From Rhizobiales bacterium CCH3-A5 (GTDB taxonomy: Bacteria; Pseudomonadota; Alphaproteobacteria; Rhizobiales; Beijerinckiaceae), in contig LSIB01000181.1 of NCBI GenBank assembly GCA_001556025.1, positions 1 to 64,000 on the forward strand: a DNA stretch of 64,000 nucleotides, written 5' to 3'. This document shows positions 1-8,662 of the stretch, piece by piece (within the stretch, counting starts at the first letter, position 1; each line of letters starts with the position of its first letter). The position numbers were made by a program, and so were the translations under genes. The notes below the pieces were generated by a model. It saw nothing but the letters and a program-made list of their open reading frames with translations. It searched no databases and was not told where the DNA came from.

Positions 1-28
1 CACCCGGTCGTTCGCCCCCCACCCCCAA

Positions 29-51
29 CCCCTCCCCACGAGGGGGAGGGG
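29..51. repeat. GC-rich hairpin (C4TC4 / G4AG4)
   Basis: Perfect 9-bp inverted repeat (CCCCTCCCC at 29-37, GGGGAGGGG at 43-51) with a 5-base loop, just past the 3' end of the leftward binding-protein gene. It has no T-run, so it may stabilise mRNA 3' ends or be a dispersed palindrome rather than a terminator. A similar CTCCCC-type hairpin lies at 47764-47793. Confidence 0.5.
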
Positions 52-83
52 AGTCGCGTATGCCTGCACGGTGGCTTCGAGGC

Positions 84-1589
84 TCACTGCCGCTTCAGCC
101 CCGATAGCCGGATCATGCCGTCGGGGTTGATCGTGAAGCCGTTCATGTTGGCGCGCAGCGCGAAGAACACTGTCTGGTTGTAGAGATAGATGATTGGCAG
201 CTCGTCCTGCAGGTATTTCTGCGCGGCGTCGTAGAGCTTCTTGCGCTCGGCGACGTCGTAGACCGTGCGGGCCTGATCGAGCAGCTTGTCGACCTCGGGG
301 TTCGAGTAGCGGCCGTCGTTCTGGTTGCCCTTCGAGGTCACGAACTGGTGCAGGTTTCCGTCCGGGTCGATGCGGCCCGACCAGCCGATGCGGCTCATCT
401 GGAACTTGCCCTGCTGCTGGTCGCGGAGCTGGCTGGCGAATTCGGTCGATTTGATCTGGATGTCGATGCCGGCCTCCTGCGCCATCGCCTGGATGACCTG
501 ACCGAGCTGGGCGTCGACCGGGTTGTTGGTGACGAACAGCTCGACCGAGACCTTGGCGACGCCGGCTTCCTTGAGCAGCGCCTTGGCCTTGTTCACGTCG
601 CGCGCCGGGACCGGAAATTCGGCGCTGACATAGGGACTGCCCGGATTGAAGGGCTGGATCATCGGCTCGTAGAGCCCCTCGAACACCACCTGGCTCAGCA
701 CCTTGCGGTCGATCGAAAGCGAGAGCGCCTGCCGCACCCGCTTGTCCTTGCCCATGGGCTGATTGGCGGCCTCGCCATGGGCGGTGTTGATGGTGATGCC
801 CTGATAGCCGATATTGGCGGTGCTCTGGACTTTCAGCGCCCTGTCGCCCTGCGCCGACTTCACGTCGGTCGGGGCCAGACGCTCCAGTATGTCGAGCTCG
901 CCGGAGCGCAGATTGGCCAGCCGCACCGTGGTGTCGGGGATGGCGCGGTAGAGCACCCGGTCGAAATGGTAGTTTTGCGCCTCCCAGTGCTCCTTGAACC
1001 GCTCCAGCACGATGCGGTCGTTCTGCACGCGCTCGACGAATTTGTAGGGACCGGAGCAGACCGGCTTGGCGCCGACATCGGCGGTGAGGCTCTTGGGCGC
1101 CAGCATCATACCGGCGCGGTCGGTGAGCTGGGCGAGCAGCGTCGCATCCGGGCGCTTGAGCTTGAGCGCGATCGTGCTGGCATCGACCACCTCAATGCTG
1201 TCGACCGAGGCGAGTTCGGATTTGCGTAGCGAGTCCGGCAGCGTGCGGGCGCGTTCGAGATTGGCCTTGGCGGCCTCGGCGTTGAAGGGCTCGCCATCAT
1301 GGAACCTGGCGTCGGTGCGCAGCTTCATCGTCAGCGTCAGGCCGTCGGCGGAGAACGACCATTCGGTCGCCAGCCGCGGCGTCAGCTTCAGTTGCGGATC
1401 GATGTCGAGCAGCTTGTCGCAGAGCCCCTTGAAGACGATGCGACCGACGAAGGTGCGCGCCTTGTGCGGGTCGAGCACGTCGGGGTCTTCCTGCAGGCCG
1501 ATGCGCAGGGTCGAGGGCGTCTGCGCCATGGCGGGCAGCGCCGCGAGCGTCAGGACTGTCGCCGAGGCCAGAACGGTCAAAAGTTTCAT
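84..1589 (-). CDS. ABC transporter substrate-binding protein, peptide (family 5) type
   Basis: A 501-residue periplasmic binding protein of the DppA/OppA class (SBP_bac_5), expected to deliver a peptide, opine or similar solute to an ABC importer. The N-terminus (MKLLTVLAS...LPAMAQ) is a Sec signal peptide with an A-x-A-type cleavage site. The mature part starts with the family pattern LRIGLQEDPDVLDPHKA and later shows RQALSLSIDRKVL, a classic SBP_5 stretch. The start at 1589 was chosen because it begins the signal peptide and has an AGGGGA Shine-Dalgarno; the frame stays open 84 codons further upstream, but that extension is not signal-like. No permease or ATPase is adjacent in view; they may lie beyond the left edge. 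It is divergent from the acid sugar kinase, so the ligand could be related to tetronate metabolism, but this is only positional inference. Confidence 0.88.
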   Translation of the reverse strand: MKLLTVLASATVLTLAALPAMAQTPSTLRIGLQEDPDVLDPHKARTFVGRIVFKGLCDKLLDIDPQLKLTPRLATEWSFSADGLTLTMKLRTDARFHDGEPFNAEAAKANLERARTLPDSLRKSELASVDSIEVVDASTIALKLKRPDATLLAQLTDRAGMMLAPKSLTADVGAKPVCSGPYKFVERVQNDRIVLERFKEHWEAQNYHFDRVLYRAIPDTTVRLANLRSGELDILERLAPTDVKSAQGDRALKVQSTANIGYQGITINTAHGEAANQPMGKDKRVRQALSLSIDRKVLSQVVFEGLYEPMIQPFNPGSPYVSAEFPVPARDVNKAKALLKEAGVAKVSVELFVTNNPVDAQLGQVIQAMAQEAGIDIQIKSTEFASQLRDQQQGKFQMSRIGWSGRIDPDGNLHQFVTSKGNQNDGRYSNPEVDKLLDQARTVYDVAERKKLYDAAQKYLQDELPIIYLYNQTVFFALRANMNGFTINPDGMIRLSGLKRQ

Positions 1590-1922
1590 CGAAAATCCCC
1601 TGTCTTTTGTTACTTTCAGCCACGTCGTCAGCCGGCCGGAGCAGGTGCGGACCGTTGGCCAGGCGTTCTCCTCCACCCCGACCCGGCCCATGCCTGCACG
1701 TCTTCCGGCGTTCCACCGATTTCGTTCCAACCGGCACCAATCTGCAGCAGTTTCGGCGCGCCGTCGATGCCGCATCGTGGTCGCACCCGCCGTTTTCTGC
1801 ATGCGAACGCTGGTGCAACCTGCATGCAATTGCGCGGCCAATCTCCTGCTTCGGCGGGAGGCCTCGCCCAGTCTGCAGCACTGTCGCGCGCGCTGTCATC
1901 TCTGTTATCAGGGGCGAAGCGA
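1590..1922. other. 333-bp divergent intergenic region
   Basis: Gap between two divergent genes; it should hold both promoters. I see no convincing gene in it although frames are open on both strands. Two copies of CTGCATGC occur about 30 bp apart (near 1799 and 1829), and the second is part of the self-complementary octamer TGCATGCA. These could be a regulator site, but no matching regulator gene is adjacent. AGGGG at about 1911-1915 is the likely ribosome-binding site of the kinase. Confidence 0.5.
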
Positions 1923-3206
1923 ATGAAAGGGCCGATGCCGATGCTGCTGGGTGTGATAGCCGACGACATGACGGGCGCGACCGATGTCGCGCTGATGCTG
2001 AACCGCGCCGGCATGCGCACCGTCCAGGTGATCGGCGCGCCTGTCGCCGGGGCGAGCCTGCCGGTGGCGGACGCCGTGGTGGTCGCGCTGAAATCACGCA
2101 CAAATCCCGTCGCCGAGGCTATTGCGGATTCGCTGGCCGCCTGCGAGGCCCTGCTGGCGGCGGGCGCGCGCCAAATCCTGTTCAAATACTGCTCAACCTT
2201 CGATTCGACCGCGCAAGGCAATATCGGCCCCGTCGCGGACGCGCTGATGCAGCGATTGGGTGCGAAAGGCGCGATCATCTGCCCCGCCTTTCCGGCCAAT
2301 GGCCGCTCGATCTACCAAGGCTATCTCTTCGTCGGCTCCGTGCCGCTTCACGAAAGCTCGATGAAGGACCACCCGCTGACGCCGATGCGCGATTCCAGCC
2401 TCGTCCGGCTGATGGCGGCGCAGACGCGAGCAAAGGTCGGCCTTGTCGACTATGCGTCGGTTCTCGCGGGACCCGACGCGGTCAGGGCGCGCATGGCGGC
2501 GCTGACGGGCGAGGGCGTGCGTTATCTTGTGACCGACGCACTGACCAATGCCGACCTGATGGTGCTTGGCGAGGCAGTCGCCGACGCGCCGCTGCTGACC
2601 GGCGGGTCGGGCATCGCGATGGGTCTGCCGCAGAATTTCCGCAAGACAGGGCTCTTGCCCGAGCGTGAGGTCGCGACCAGCTTGACCGCGCCCGCCGGGC
2701 GCGCCGGCATTATCTCCGGAAGCTGCTCGACGGCGACCCGCGGTCAGATCAGGGCTGCGGTCGAAGCCGGCATTCCTGTGCTGAAGGTCGATCCGATGGC
2801 GCTGGTCTCCGGCGAGCAGAGCGCTGAAACGCTGTCGGCATGGGCGCTGGCGCAGCCGGCCGACAAGCCGTTCCTGCTCTATTCCAGCGACGACCCCGCC
2901 GAGGTATCCGCCATCCAGGACAGGCTCGGCCGCGACAAGGCCGGCGAGACGGTCGAGCACGCCTTTGCGGGGACCGCGAAGCTGCTGGTGGCTGGCGGTG
3001 TCACCCGCCTGCTCGTCGCCGGCGGCGAGACTTCCGGCGCGGTGGTGCAGGGGCTTGGCATCCGCACCCTCGAAATCGGCCCCGAGATCGACCCCGGCGT
3101 GCCCTGGACCCGCGTCGTCGATGGTCCCGAGATGGTTATCGCGCTGAAATCTGGCAATTTCGGTGCGCCCGATTTCTTCCTGAAGGCATGGAGCCTATTG
3201 GCTTGA
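1923..3206 (+). CDS. otnK: 3-oxo-tetronate 4-kinase (four-carbon acid sugar kinase family)
   Basis: A 427-residue protein of the DUF1537 / four-carbon acid sugar kinase family. OtnK phosphorylates 3-oxo-tetronate in the catabolism of four-carbon acid sugars such as erythronate and threonate. Family marks are GVIADDMTGATDVA at the N-terminus, KYCSTFDSTAQGNIGP, FPANGRSIYQGYLFVG, and the C-terminal nucleotide-binding half with SGSCSTATRGQ and AGGETSGAVVQGLG. The length matches the family (about 420). The ATG at 1923 is preceded by AGGGGCGAAGCG; an in-frame ATG at 1935 is an alternative. The partner decarboxylase (OtnC), dehydrogenase and isomerase are not in the window, so the kinase is either isolated or acts with distant genes. 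Confidence 0.85.
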   Translation: MKGPMPMLLGVIADDMTGATDVALMLNRAGMRTVQVIGAPVAGASLPVADAVVVALKSRTNPVAEAIADSLAACEALLAAGARQILFKYCSTFDSTAQGNIGPVADALMQRLGAKGAIICPAFPANGRSIYQGYLFVGSVPLHESSMKDHPLTPMRDSSLVRLMAAQTRAKVGLVDYASVLAGPDAVRARMAALTGEGVRYLVTDALTNADLMVLGEAVADAPLLTGGSGIAMGLPQNFRKTGLLPEREVATSLTAPAGRAGIISGSCSTATRGQIRAAVEAGIPVLKVDPMALVSGEQSAETLSAWALAQPADKPFLLYSSDDPAEVSAIQDRLGRDKAGETVEHAFAGTAKLLVAGGVTRLLVAGGETSGAVVQGLGIRTLEIGPEIDPGVPWTRVVDGPEMVIALKSGNFGAPDFFLKAWSLLA

Positions 3207-3217
3207 GGTAACCAGCC

Positions 3218-3334
3218 CCGTCATCCCGCGCGAGCGAAGCTCGTCCGGGATCCTTCATAGAGCACCGCGTCGCCCTGTGATGGATCCCGGAGCTGCGCCG
3301 CTTCGCGGCTTGCCCAGGATGACGGCGGTTTTTT
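3218..3334 (+). repeat. Dispersed palindromic element with T-run (possible terminator)
   Basis: A dyad of about 108 bp with outer arms CCGTCATCC (from 3218) and GGATGACGG (to 3325). It contains an inner pair built on GGGATCC and GGATCCC with CTTCATAG and GTGATGG in the middle. A run of six T follows at 3329-3334, so it could end otnK transcription. The same design recurs at 40786-40895, with a shorter relative at 11366-11414. Confidence 0.7.
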
Positions 3335-3416
3335 AGCGAGCAGCGAGAATGGGCGCCGGCCTCGTTCCTGGCTCGTCAAACTCGTATAGACTTGGTCGCC
3401 AGAACAGGGGGCTTGC

Positions 3417-4745
3417 ATGGACATGGCGTTTCTCGGCGACCTTCTGACCAGTGTCGCCGATCGCGGCCGGGCGCTGATCGGCTTCGAGCGTTTCGCCGGC
3501 CGCAACCGGCCGATCGCGCAGCTTTGCGAGGATCTGCTGTCGGGGCGGGGCGAGGCCTCGGGCATGGCGCTGGCGCAAGCCGTGCTCGACGCCTGGGAGC
3601 GGCTGGACAAGGCCGGGCGGCAGGGCTTTTTTGCGCTGCTGCAGGAGAGGTTCGGGCCCGACCACGACAGACTCGGCAAGGCCATTGACGCCTATCGCGC
3701 GGAACCGTCCGCCGCCAATATCGCGGCGCTTCATCTGGCCTCCGAGCCGCGCCGGCAGGAACTGCTGCGCCGCCTTAACCTCGCGCCGGGCGGCACGCAT
3801 GTGCTGGTCAGGATGCGCGAGAGCCTGTTCGAAGCGATGGAGGCATCGCCGGAACTCGCGGCGGTCGATGGCGATTTCCGCCACCTTTTCGGCTCCTGGT
3901 TCAATCGCGGCTTCCTCGTGCTGCGCCGGATCGACTGGCGCACGCCGGCCAACGTGCTCGAAAAGATCATCCGCTATGAGGCGGTCCACGAGATCCAGGG
4001 CTGGGACGATCTGCGCCGCAGGCTGGAGCCGGCCGATCGGCGCTGCTTCGCCTTCTTCCATCCGCAACTGATCGACGAACCGCTGATCTTCGTCGAGGTG
4101 GCGCTGACCGGCGAAATCCCGCGAAGCATCGGCGAGGTTTTGAGCGGCGAGCGCGAGGTGCTGCCGGCCCAGGCCGCGAGCACGGCCGTGTTCTATTCGA
4201 TCTCGAACTGCCAGGAGGGCCTGCGCGGCATCTCCTTCGGCAATTTCCTGATCAAGCAGGTCGCCGAGGATCTTAAGCGCGAACTGCCCAATCTCGACAC
4301 CTTCGTCACGCTCTCGCCGCTGCCGGGTTTTGCGCGCTGGTTGTCGGCCACCGTCGAGGAACCGGGCGATTTCCGGATGACCAACGAGGAGCGCGCCGAA
4401 CTCGCCCGCTCGCCCGGCGAGGCGGTTTCGCTCGACGAGGCGACGCGCGCCCGCCGCGACAGGCTGCTCGGCCAGATGGCGGCGCAATACCTGCTGCGGG
4501 CGCGCACCGCGTCTGGCCGCGTCATCGACCCCGTCGCTCGCTTCCATCTCGGCAATGGCGCGCGGCTGGAGCGCATCAATGTCGGCGGCAATCTCTCGGC
4601 GCGGGGCCTGCGCGAGTCGCATGGCGTGATGGTGAATTACCGCTATGACCTCGACGAGATCGAGATCAATCACGAGGCCTTCGCCACCCGCAATACCGTC
4701 GTCGCCAATTCCAGCGTGCGCAAGCTGCTGCGGCCGGCGGCCTGA
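3417..4745 (+). CDS. matA: Malonyl-CoA decarboxylase
   Basis: A 442-residue malonyl-CoA decarboxylase (MCD family) converting malonyl-CoA to acetyl-CoA and CO2. The N-terminal helical half is followed by the acyltransferase-like catalytic half with FFHPQLIDEPLIFVEVAL, VFYSISNCQEGLRGISFGNF, TLSPLPGF and PVARFHLGNGA. The last two hold the Ser (about 300) and His (about 377) that I take as the catalytic pair by analogy with animal MCD. The length is typical. The start has AGGGGG eight bases upstream. It lies 42 bp before malonyl-CoA synthetase on the same strand, so together they turn free malonate into acetyl-CoA. No MatC/MadLM transporter or MatR regulator is adjacent. Confidence 0.93.
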   Translation: MDMAFLGDLLTSVADRGRALIGFERFAGRNRPIAQLCEDLLSGRGEASGMALAQAVLDAWERLDKAGRQGFFALLQERFGPDHDRLGKAIDAYRAEPSAANIAALHLASEPRRQELLRRLNLAPGGTHVLVRMRESLFEAMEASPELAAVDGDFRHLFGSWFNRGFLVLRRIDWRTPANVLEKIIRYEAVHEIQGWDDLRRRLEPADRRCFAFFHPQLIDEPLIFVEVALTGEIPRSIGEVLSGEREVLPAQAASTAVFYSISNCQEGLRGISFGNFLIKQVAEDLKRELPNLDTFVTLSPLPGFARWLSATVEEPGDFRMTNEERAELARSPGEAVSLDEATRARRDRLLGQMAAQYLLRARTASGRVIDPVARFHLGNGARLERINVGGNLSARGLRESHGVMVNYRYDLDEIEINHEAFATRNTVVANSSVRKLLRPAA

Positions 4746-4787
4746 CAATCAAAAAATAACCGGAAACGCCTGAAAGGACCCGAAATT

Positions 4788-6335
4788 ATGGGCAACCATC
4801 TGTTCGACCTCGTCCGCGCGCGCATGCCTGCGCCCGCCGCCCCCTTCGCCCTGCTCGATGACGGCCGGCGCTATTCCTATGCCGACATGGTCGATGTTTC
4901 GGGCCGCTTCGCAAATGTGCTGGTCTCGCTCGGCGTGAAACCGGGCGACCGCGTCGCGGTGCAGGTCGAGAAGTCGATCGAGGCGCTGATGCTCTATCTC
5001 GGCGCGATCCGCAGCGGGGCGATCTTCCTGCCGCTCAACACGGCCTATACGCCGGCCGAGATCGAGTATTTCCTGGGCGACGCCCAGCCCGCCGTCTTCG
5101 TCTGCGATCCGGCCCGGGCCGATGCGATGAAGCCCTATGCCGACAAGGCCGGGGCCAGGCTGGAGACGCTGGGCGTCTGGCGCTCGCACGACGTCTCGGC
5201 TGGCACGCTCGCCGACAAGGGATTGGCTGCGCCGACCGCCTTCGCCGACGTCGACCGCGGCCCCGACGATCTCGGTGCGATCCTCTACACTTCGGGCACC
5301 ACCGGGCGCTCCAAGGGCGCGATGCTCTCCCACGACAATCTCGCCTCGAACGCGCTGGCGCTGGTCGACTACTGGCGCTTCACGCAGGCCGACGTGTTGC
5401 TGCACGCGCTGCCGATTTTCCACACCCATGGCCTGTTCGTGGCGACCAACACCGTCCTCTTCTCCGGCGCGTCCATGATCCTGCTGCCGAAATTCGACCC
5501 CGACCTGGTGTTCTCGCATTTGCCGCAGGCCACCTGCATGATGGGCGTGCCGACCTTCTATGTCCGGCTGCTGCAGGATGCGCGGCTGACGAAGGAGGCG
5601 ACCGCGCATATGCGCCTGTTCGTCTCGGGCTCGGCACCCCTGCTGGCAGAAACCCATCGCGAATGGCGTCAGCGCACCGGCCACGCCATCCTCGAGCGCT
5701 ACGGCATGACCGAGACCAACATGAACACCTCCAACCCCTATGACGGCGAGCGGGTGGCTGGCACGGTCGGCTTCCCGCTGCCGGGCGTCTCGGCCCGGGT
5801 CACCGACCCCGAAACCGCGAACGTGCTCGGCGCGGACGAGATCGGCATGATCGAGGTCAAGGGCCCCAACGTCTTCAAGGGCTACTGGCGCAACCCCGAG
5901 AAGACGGCGGCCGAGTTCCGGGCCGACGGCTTCTTCATCACCGGCGATCTCGGCAAGATCGACTCAGCCGGCTACGTCCACATCGTCGGGCGCGGCAAGG
6001 ACCTGATCATCACCGGCGGCTACAACGTCTACCCCAAGGAGGTCGAGACCGAGATCGACGAGATGCAAGGCGTGGTCGAGAGCGCGGTCATCGGCTGCCC
6101 CCATCCCGATTTCGGCGAGGGCGTCACGGCGGTGGTGGTGGTCAAGCCCGGCGCGACGATCACCGCCGCCTCGATCGCCAAGACGCTGGAGCAGCGTCTG
6201 GCGAAGTTCAAACTGCCCAAGCAGGTCTTCATCGTCGACGATTTGCCCCGCAACACCATGGGCAAGGTCCAGAAGAACCTGCTGCGGGAGCAGTACAAGG
6301 AGATTTACGGGCGGGCGATGAAGGCGGGGGAGTGA
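4788..6335 (+). CDS. matB: Malonyl-CoA synthetase (malonate--CoA ligase)
   Basis: A 515-residue ANL-superfamily ligase: malonate + ATP + CoA to malonyl-CoA, AMP and PPi. Visible motifs are the P-loop LYTSGTTGRSKGA, the A5-type ERYGMTETNMNTSNPYDGER typical of MatB, the hinge region TGDLGKIDSAGYVHIVGR, and the C-terminal adenylation lysine in RNTMGKVQKN (K493). The length agrees with characterised MatB proteins (about 503). AAAGGA provides the ribosome-binding site. Coupling to matA immediately upstream supports malonate rather than another short acid as substrate. It is convergent with brnA, whose stop is only 16 bp away. Confidence 0.93.
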   Translation: MGNHLFDLVRARMPAPAAPFALLDDGRRYSYADMVDVSGRFANVLVSLGVKPGDRVAVQVEKSIEALMLYLGAIRSGAIFLPLNTAYTPAEIEYFLGDAQPAVFVCDPARADAMKPYADKAGARLETLGVWRSHDVSAGTLADKGLAAPTAFADVDRGPDDLGAILYTSGTTGRSKGAMLSHDNLASNALALVDYWRFTQADVLLHALPIFHTHGLFVATNTVLFSGASMILLPKFDPDLVFSHLPQATCMMGVPTFYVRLLQDARLTKEATAHMRLFVSGSAPLLAETHREWRQRTGHAILERYGMTETNMNTSNPYDGERVAGTVGFPLPGVSARVTDPETANVLGADEIGMIEVKGPNVFKGYWRNPEKTAAEFRADGFFITGDLGKIDSAGYVHIVGRGKDLIITGGYNVYPKEVETEIDEMQGVVESAVIGCPHPDFGEGVTAVVVVKPGATITAASIAKTLEQRLAKFKLPKQVFIVDDLPRNTMGKVQKNLLREQYKEIYGRAMKAGE

Positions 6336-6350
6336 GGGCGCATTTTTGCA

Positions 6351-6632
6351 TCACCCAGCCTTCCGGAGCGCGATCCAGTCCTTGAGCGCCGCATCGATGC
6401 GGCTCTGCCAGCCTGGCCCTTCCATCCTGAAATGATCGACGACATCAGCCGACAGCCGTATCGTCGTCGAGATTTTAGGGGTGATTGAGGGCGGGCGGCC
6501 ACGGCGGACGAGCCGGTCGCCCTGATACACGTCGGCCTCGGCGAATTTGGCGAGCCATTCCGGCGCGGACAGATCGGGTGGATCGTCCGGGTCAACCCAG
6601 GATGGGTCCAAATGCGGCTTGTTCCTCGTCAT
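6351..6632 (-). CDS. brnA: BrnA family antitoxin
   Basis: A 93-residue BrnA (PF14384-type) antitoxin. The N-terminal half is proline- and acid-rich; the C-terminal half carries GRPPSITPK, then STTIRLSADVVDHFR and GPGWQSRIDAAL, the ribbon-helix-helix-like DNA-binding region of the family. It is read from the 3' end of brnT in another frame, with 41 bp of overlap, and has its own GAGGAAGG ribosome-binding site inside brnT. Known BrnA proteins bind and neutralise BrnT and repress the operon. Confidence 0.9.
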   Translation of the reverse strand: MTRNKPHLDPSWVDPDDPPDLSAPEWLAKFAEADVYQGDRLVRRGRPPSITPKISTTIRLSADVVDHFRMEGPGWQSRIDAALKDWIALRKAG

Positions 6633-6864
6633 TGGCCTTCCTCAAACTGATGATCCGCCTCTTGCCTGCGCGCTCCGTCCAAACGGCAGCGACCATCCGG
6701 CCGCGCATGAACCCGACGGTGATCAGTCTTTCTTCGCCATAAACGAAGCGGTCGTCGATACGCGACACATGACGGTTCTCGAATATCTCTGCGGCTTTCT
6801 CGAAATCGAGGCCACGCTTCGCGAGCGTCGTTTGGCGCTTGGATTGATCAAGCTCGATTTCCAT
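6592..6864 (-). CDS. brnT: BrnT family toxin (type II toxin-antitoxin)
   Basis: A 90-residue BrnT (PF04365) protein, a RelE/ParE-fold ribonuclease toxin in characterised cases. The pattern is typical: IELDQSKRQTTLAKRGLDFE, then AAEIFENRH, EERLITVGF, and the C-terminal basic RRIISLRKANDEEQ. It is the first gene of the pair, as is usual for brnTA. The 22-bp stretch before its start is AT-rich (TTGTTGTTACGTTAA) and has no good Shine-Dalgarno, so translation may be leaderless or weak. The pair sits between the malonate genes and a catabolic operon, which suggests a small insertion. Confidence 0.9.
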   Translation of the reverse strand: MEIELDQSKRQTTLAKRGLDFEKAAEIFENRHVSRIDDRFVYGEERLITVGFMRGRMVAAVWTERAGKRRIISLRKANDEEQAAFGPILG

Positions 6865-6886
6865 TTAACGTAACAACAAAAATGCG

Positions 6887-7687
6887 TCATTCTGCCTTGT
6901 GCAACCGCCCCAGCGGAAACCGCGCCACATCGGCCAGCAATTCGACGAAGCCCTTGGCCTGCAGTTCCGCCGTCGCCTTGCCCTTCTCCGCCGTGGCGAG
7001 GCTCGCATCGCCCGCCGCGCCGGACGGATGAACGTCCTGCGCCATCCAGGCCATGGCGTGCAGGCCGGTCGGCCTGAGCCAGGCGTAGCCCTCCTCGGCC
7101 ATGGTCACGGTCGATGGCTTGAAGGCGCCGGCCTTCGTCATGTCGACGAGGTCGGGCGTGAAATGCAGCATCAGCGAGGTCTCGATGTCGCCGCCATGGA
7201 TGCCGTGATTGGCGTCGAGCTCGGCGAAGACGTTTGGCGGCAGTCCGAAGGCGCGCCATGCTGTGGTGACGGCCAGCATGCCGTGGCTGACGCGCAATTC
7301 GCGCGCGACCACCTTCATCGGGTCGATATTGCCGCCATGCGAGGTGACGATGACGAGCTTGCGCAATCCGGCTCGCTTGACGCTCTCGCCGATCTCGATC
7401 CAGGCCCTCGTCGCGGTCTCCCATGTCAGCGTCAGCGTGCCCGGCGAATGCAGGTGCTCGTTCGACTTGCACACGGCCATGGTCGGCAGCACCAGCACGT
7501 CGAGCCCGGCCGGGACCAGCGGCATGGCCAACCCGAGCATCGCGTTCATGATCGTGGTGTCGACCGAGACCGGCAGATGCGGCCCATGCTGCTCGATCGC
7601 CGCCAGCGGCAGCACTGCGACGGTCTTCTCCGCATCGAGATCTTTGAAATCCGTGGTCTTCAGGTCGCCCCAGAAGCGTGCGCTCAT
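6887..7687 (-). CDS. Creatininase-family hydrolase
   Basis: A 266-residue member of the creatininase / creatinine amidohydrolase family, metal-dependent cyclic-amide hydrolases. Metal and active-site motifs are all present: AIEQHGPHLPVSVD, NEHLHSPGT, SHGGNIDP, HGIHGGDIETS and VHPSGAAGDAS. The start has GAGGATAG upstream. It is the last gene of an operon FAD oxidase - SDR - hydrolase, 6 bp after the SDR. The substrate cannot be read from the sequence. In this context a lactam, hydantoin or related ring opening would be plausible, but this is inference. It is not the mycofactocin protein MftE, because no mft genes are nearby. Confidence 0.85.
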   Translation of the reverse strand: MSARFWGDLKTTDFKDLDAEKTVAVLPLAAIEQHGPHLPVSVDTTIMNAMLGLAMPLVPAGLDVLVLPTMAVCKSNEHLHSPGTLTLTWETATRAWIEIGESVKRAGLRKLVIVTSHGGNIDPMKVVARELRVSHGMLAVTTAWRAFGLPPNVFAELDANHGIHGGDIETSLMLHFTPDLVDMTKAGAFKPSTVTMAEEGYAWLRPTGLHAMAWMAQDVHPSGAAGDASLATAEKGKATAELQAKGFVELLADVARFPLGRLHKAE

Positions 7688-7693
7688 GTCCGT

Positions 7694-8662
7694 CTATCCT
7701 CGTCTTGAAAGTTCAAAGCGGGCGAAAGGCGCCCCCGTCGCCGCCTCCAGCACGTCCCAGAGACGCGCGGCGACGGCCGGGTCGTTGGCCTCGCCCGTCG
7801 CTTTGGCCGGCGCGGGCGCGCCCCTGATCTCGCGCCAGCCATCCGGGCCGTAATAGCCGCCTCCGACTATGCTCGGCGCGGTGGCGGCATAGAGCGTCGG
7901 CAGGGCTCCCGCCGCCGTCGACTGGCTCAGCAGCGGCGCGACTAGCGGAACCAGCCGCCAGAACAGTGCCGCCAGACCGGTGCGGCCGGTCGCGGGGCCA
8001 TTGCCGATCAGCCCGCTCGTCGCCCAGCCGGGATGCGCAGCCACGCTCGTCAGTCCCCAGCCGTGCCGGTCGCTGCGCCGTTGCAGCTCCAGCGCGAGGA
8101 TCAGCATGGCGAGCTTGGACTGGCAGTAGGCTTTCCACGGATCGTAGCGTTGCTCGCCCTGCAGATCGTCGAAATCGATCCGGCCGCGCCGATGGGCGAG
8201 GCTGCTCAGCTGGACTACGCGCGGTGCAATCGCCTTCTGCAGCAGCGGTAGCAGAAGGCCGGTCAAGGCGAAATGCCCGGCCACGTTGACGCCGAATTGC
8301 CGCTCGAAGCCGTCGGCGGTCAGGCTTCGCATGGGCAAGGCCATAACGCCGGCATTGTTGATCAGGATGTCCAGCAGCTCGGAGGAGGCCAGTCGGTCGT
8401 TCGCGAACGCCGCAACCGAGGACAGGTCGGCGAGGTCGAGTTCGGCGAAGCTCACCTGCGCATCGGGCGCAGCGGCGCGGATGGCTGCGAGCGCCCGAGC
8501 GCCCTTCTCGGCATCGCGGCCCGCGAGCAGGACCGTGGCTCCCGCCCTCGCCAACCCCAGCGCGGTCTCGTAGCCGAGCCCGCCCGGACCGGTGACGATG
8601 GTGCGGCGGCCGCTCAGATCCGGCATGTCCGCGACAGACCAGCCGCGTGCTGACGATGTCAT
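7694..8662 (-). CDS. Short-chain dehydrogenase/reductase (SDR)
   Basis: A 322-residue SDR of the WW-domain-oxidoreductase/retinol-dehydrogenase-like type. Motifs: cofactor loop TGPGGLGYETA (a variant of TGxxxGIG), DILINNAGVMALP, QLSSLAHRRG with the catalytic Ser, and YCQSKLAML with the Tyr-x-x-x-Lys pair. The start at 8662 overlaps the stop of the upstream FAD oxidase by ATGA (8659-8662), so the two are translationally coupled. Upstream codons in frame read through antisense of the oxidase and are not part of the gene. The GPGG variant of the glycine loop is slightly unusual. The substrate is unknown, probably an alcohol or ketone intermediate of the operon's pathway. Confidence 0.86.
   Translation of the reverse strand: MTSSARGWSVADMPDLSGRRTIVTGPGGLGYETALGLARAGATVLLAGRDAEKGARALAAIRAAAPDAQVSFAELDLADLSSVAAFANDRLASSELLDILINNAGVMALPMRSLTADGFERQFGVNVAGHFALTGLLLPLLQKAIAPRVVQLSSLAHRRGRIDFDDLQGEQRYDPWKAYCQSKLAMLILALELQRRSDRHGWGLTSVAAHPGWATSGLIGNGPATGRTGLAALFWRLVPLVAPLLSQSTAAGALPTLYAATAPSIVGGGYYGPDGWREIRGAPAPAKATGEANDPAVAARLWDVLEAATGAPFARFELSRRG

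Noticed and set aside
6351..6864. HicAB or RelBE-type identity for the small gene pair
   Set aside because: The GRPP...GPGWQSRID pattern and toxin-first order fit BrnT/BrnA; HicA's short dsRNA-binding fold motif is absent.
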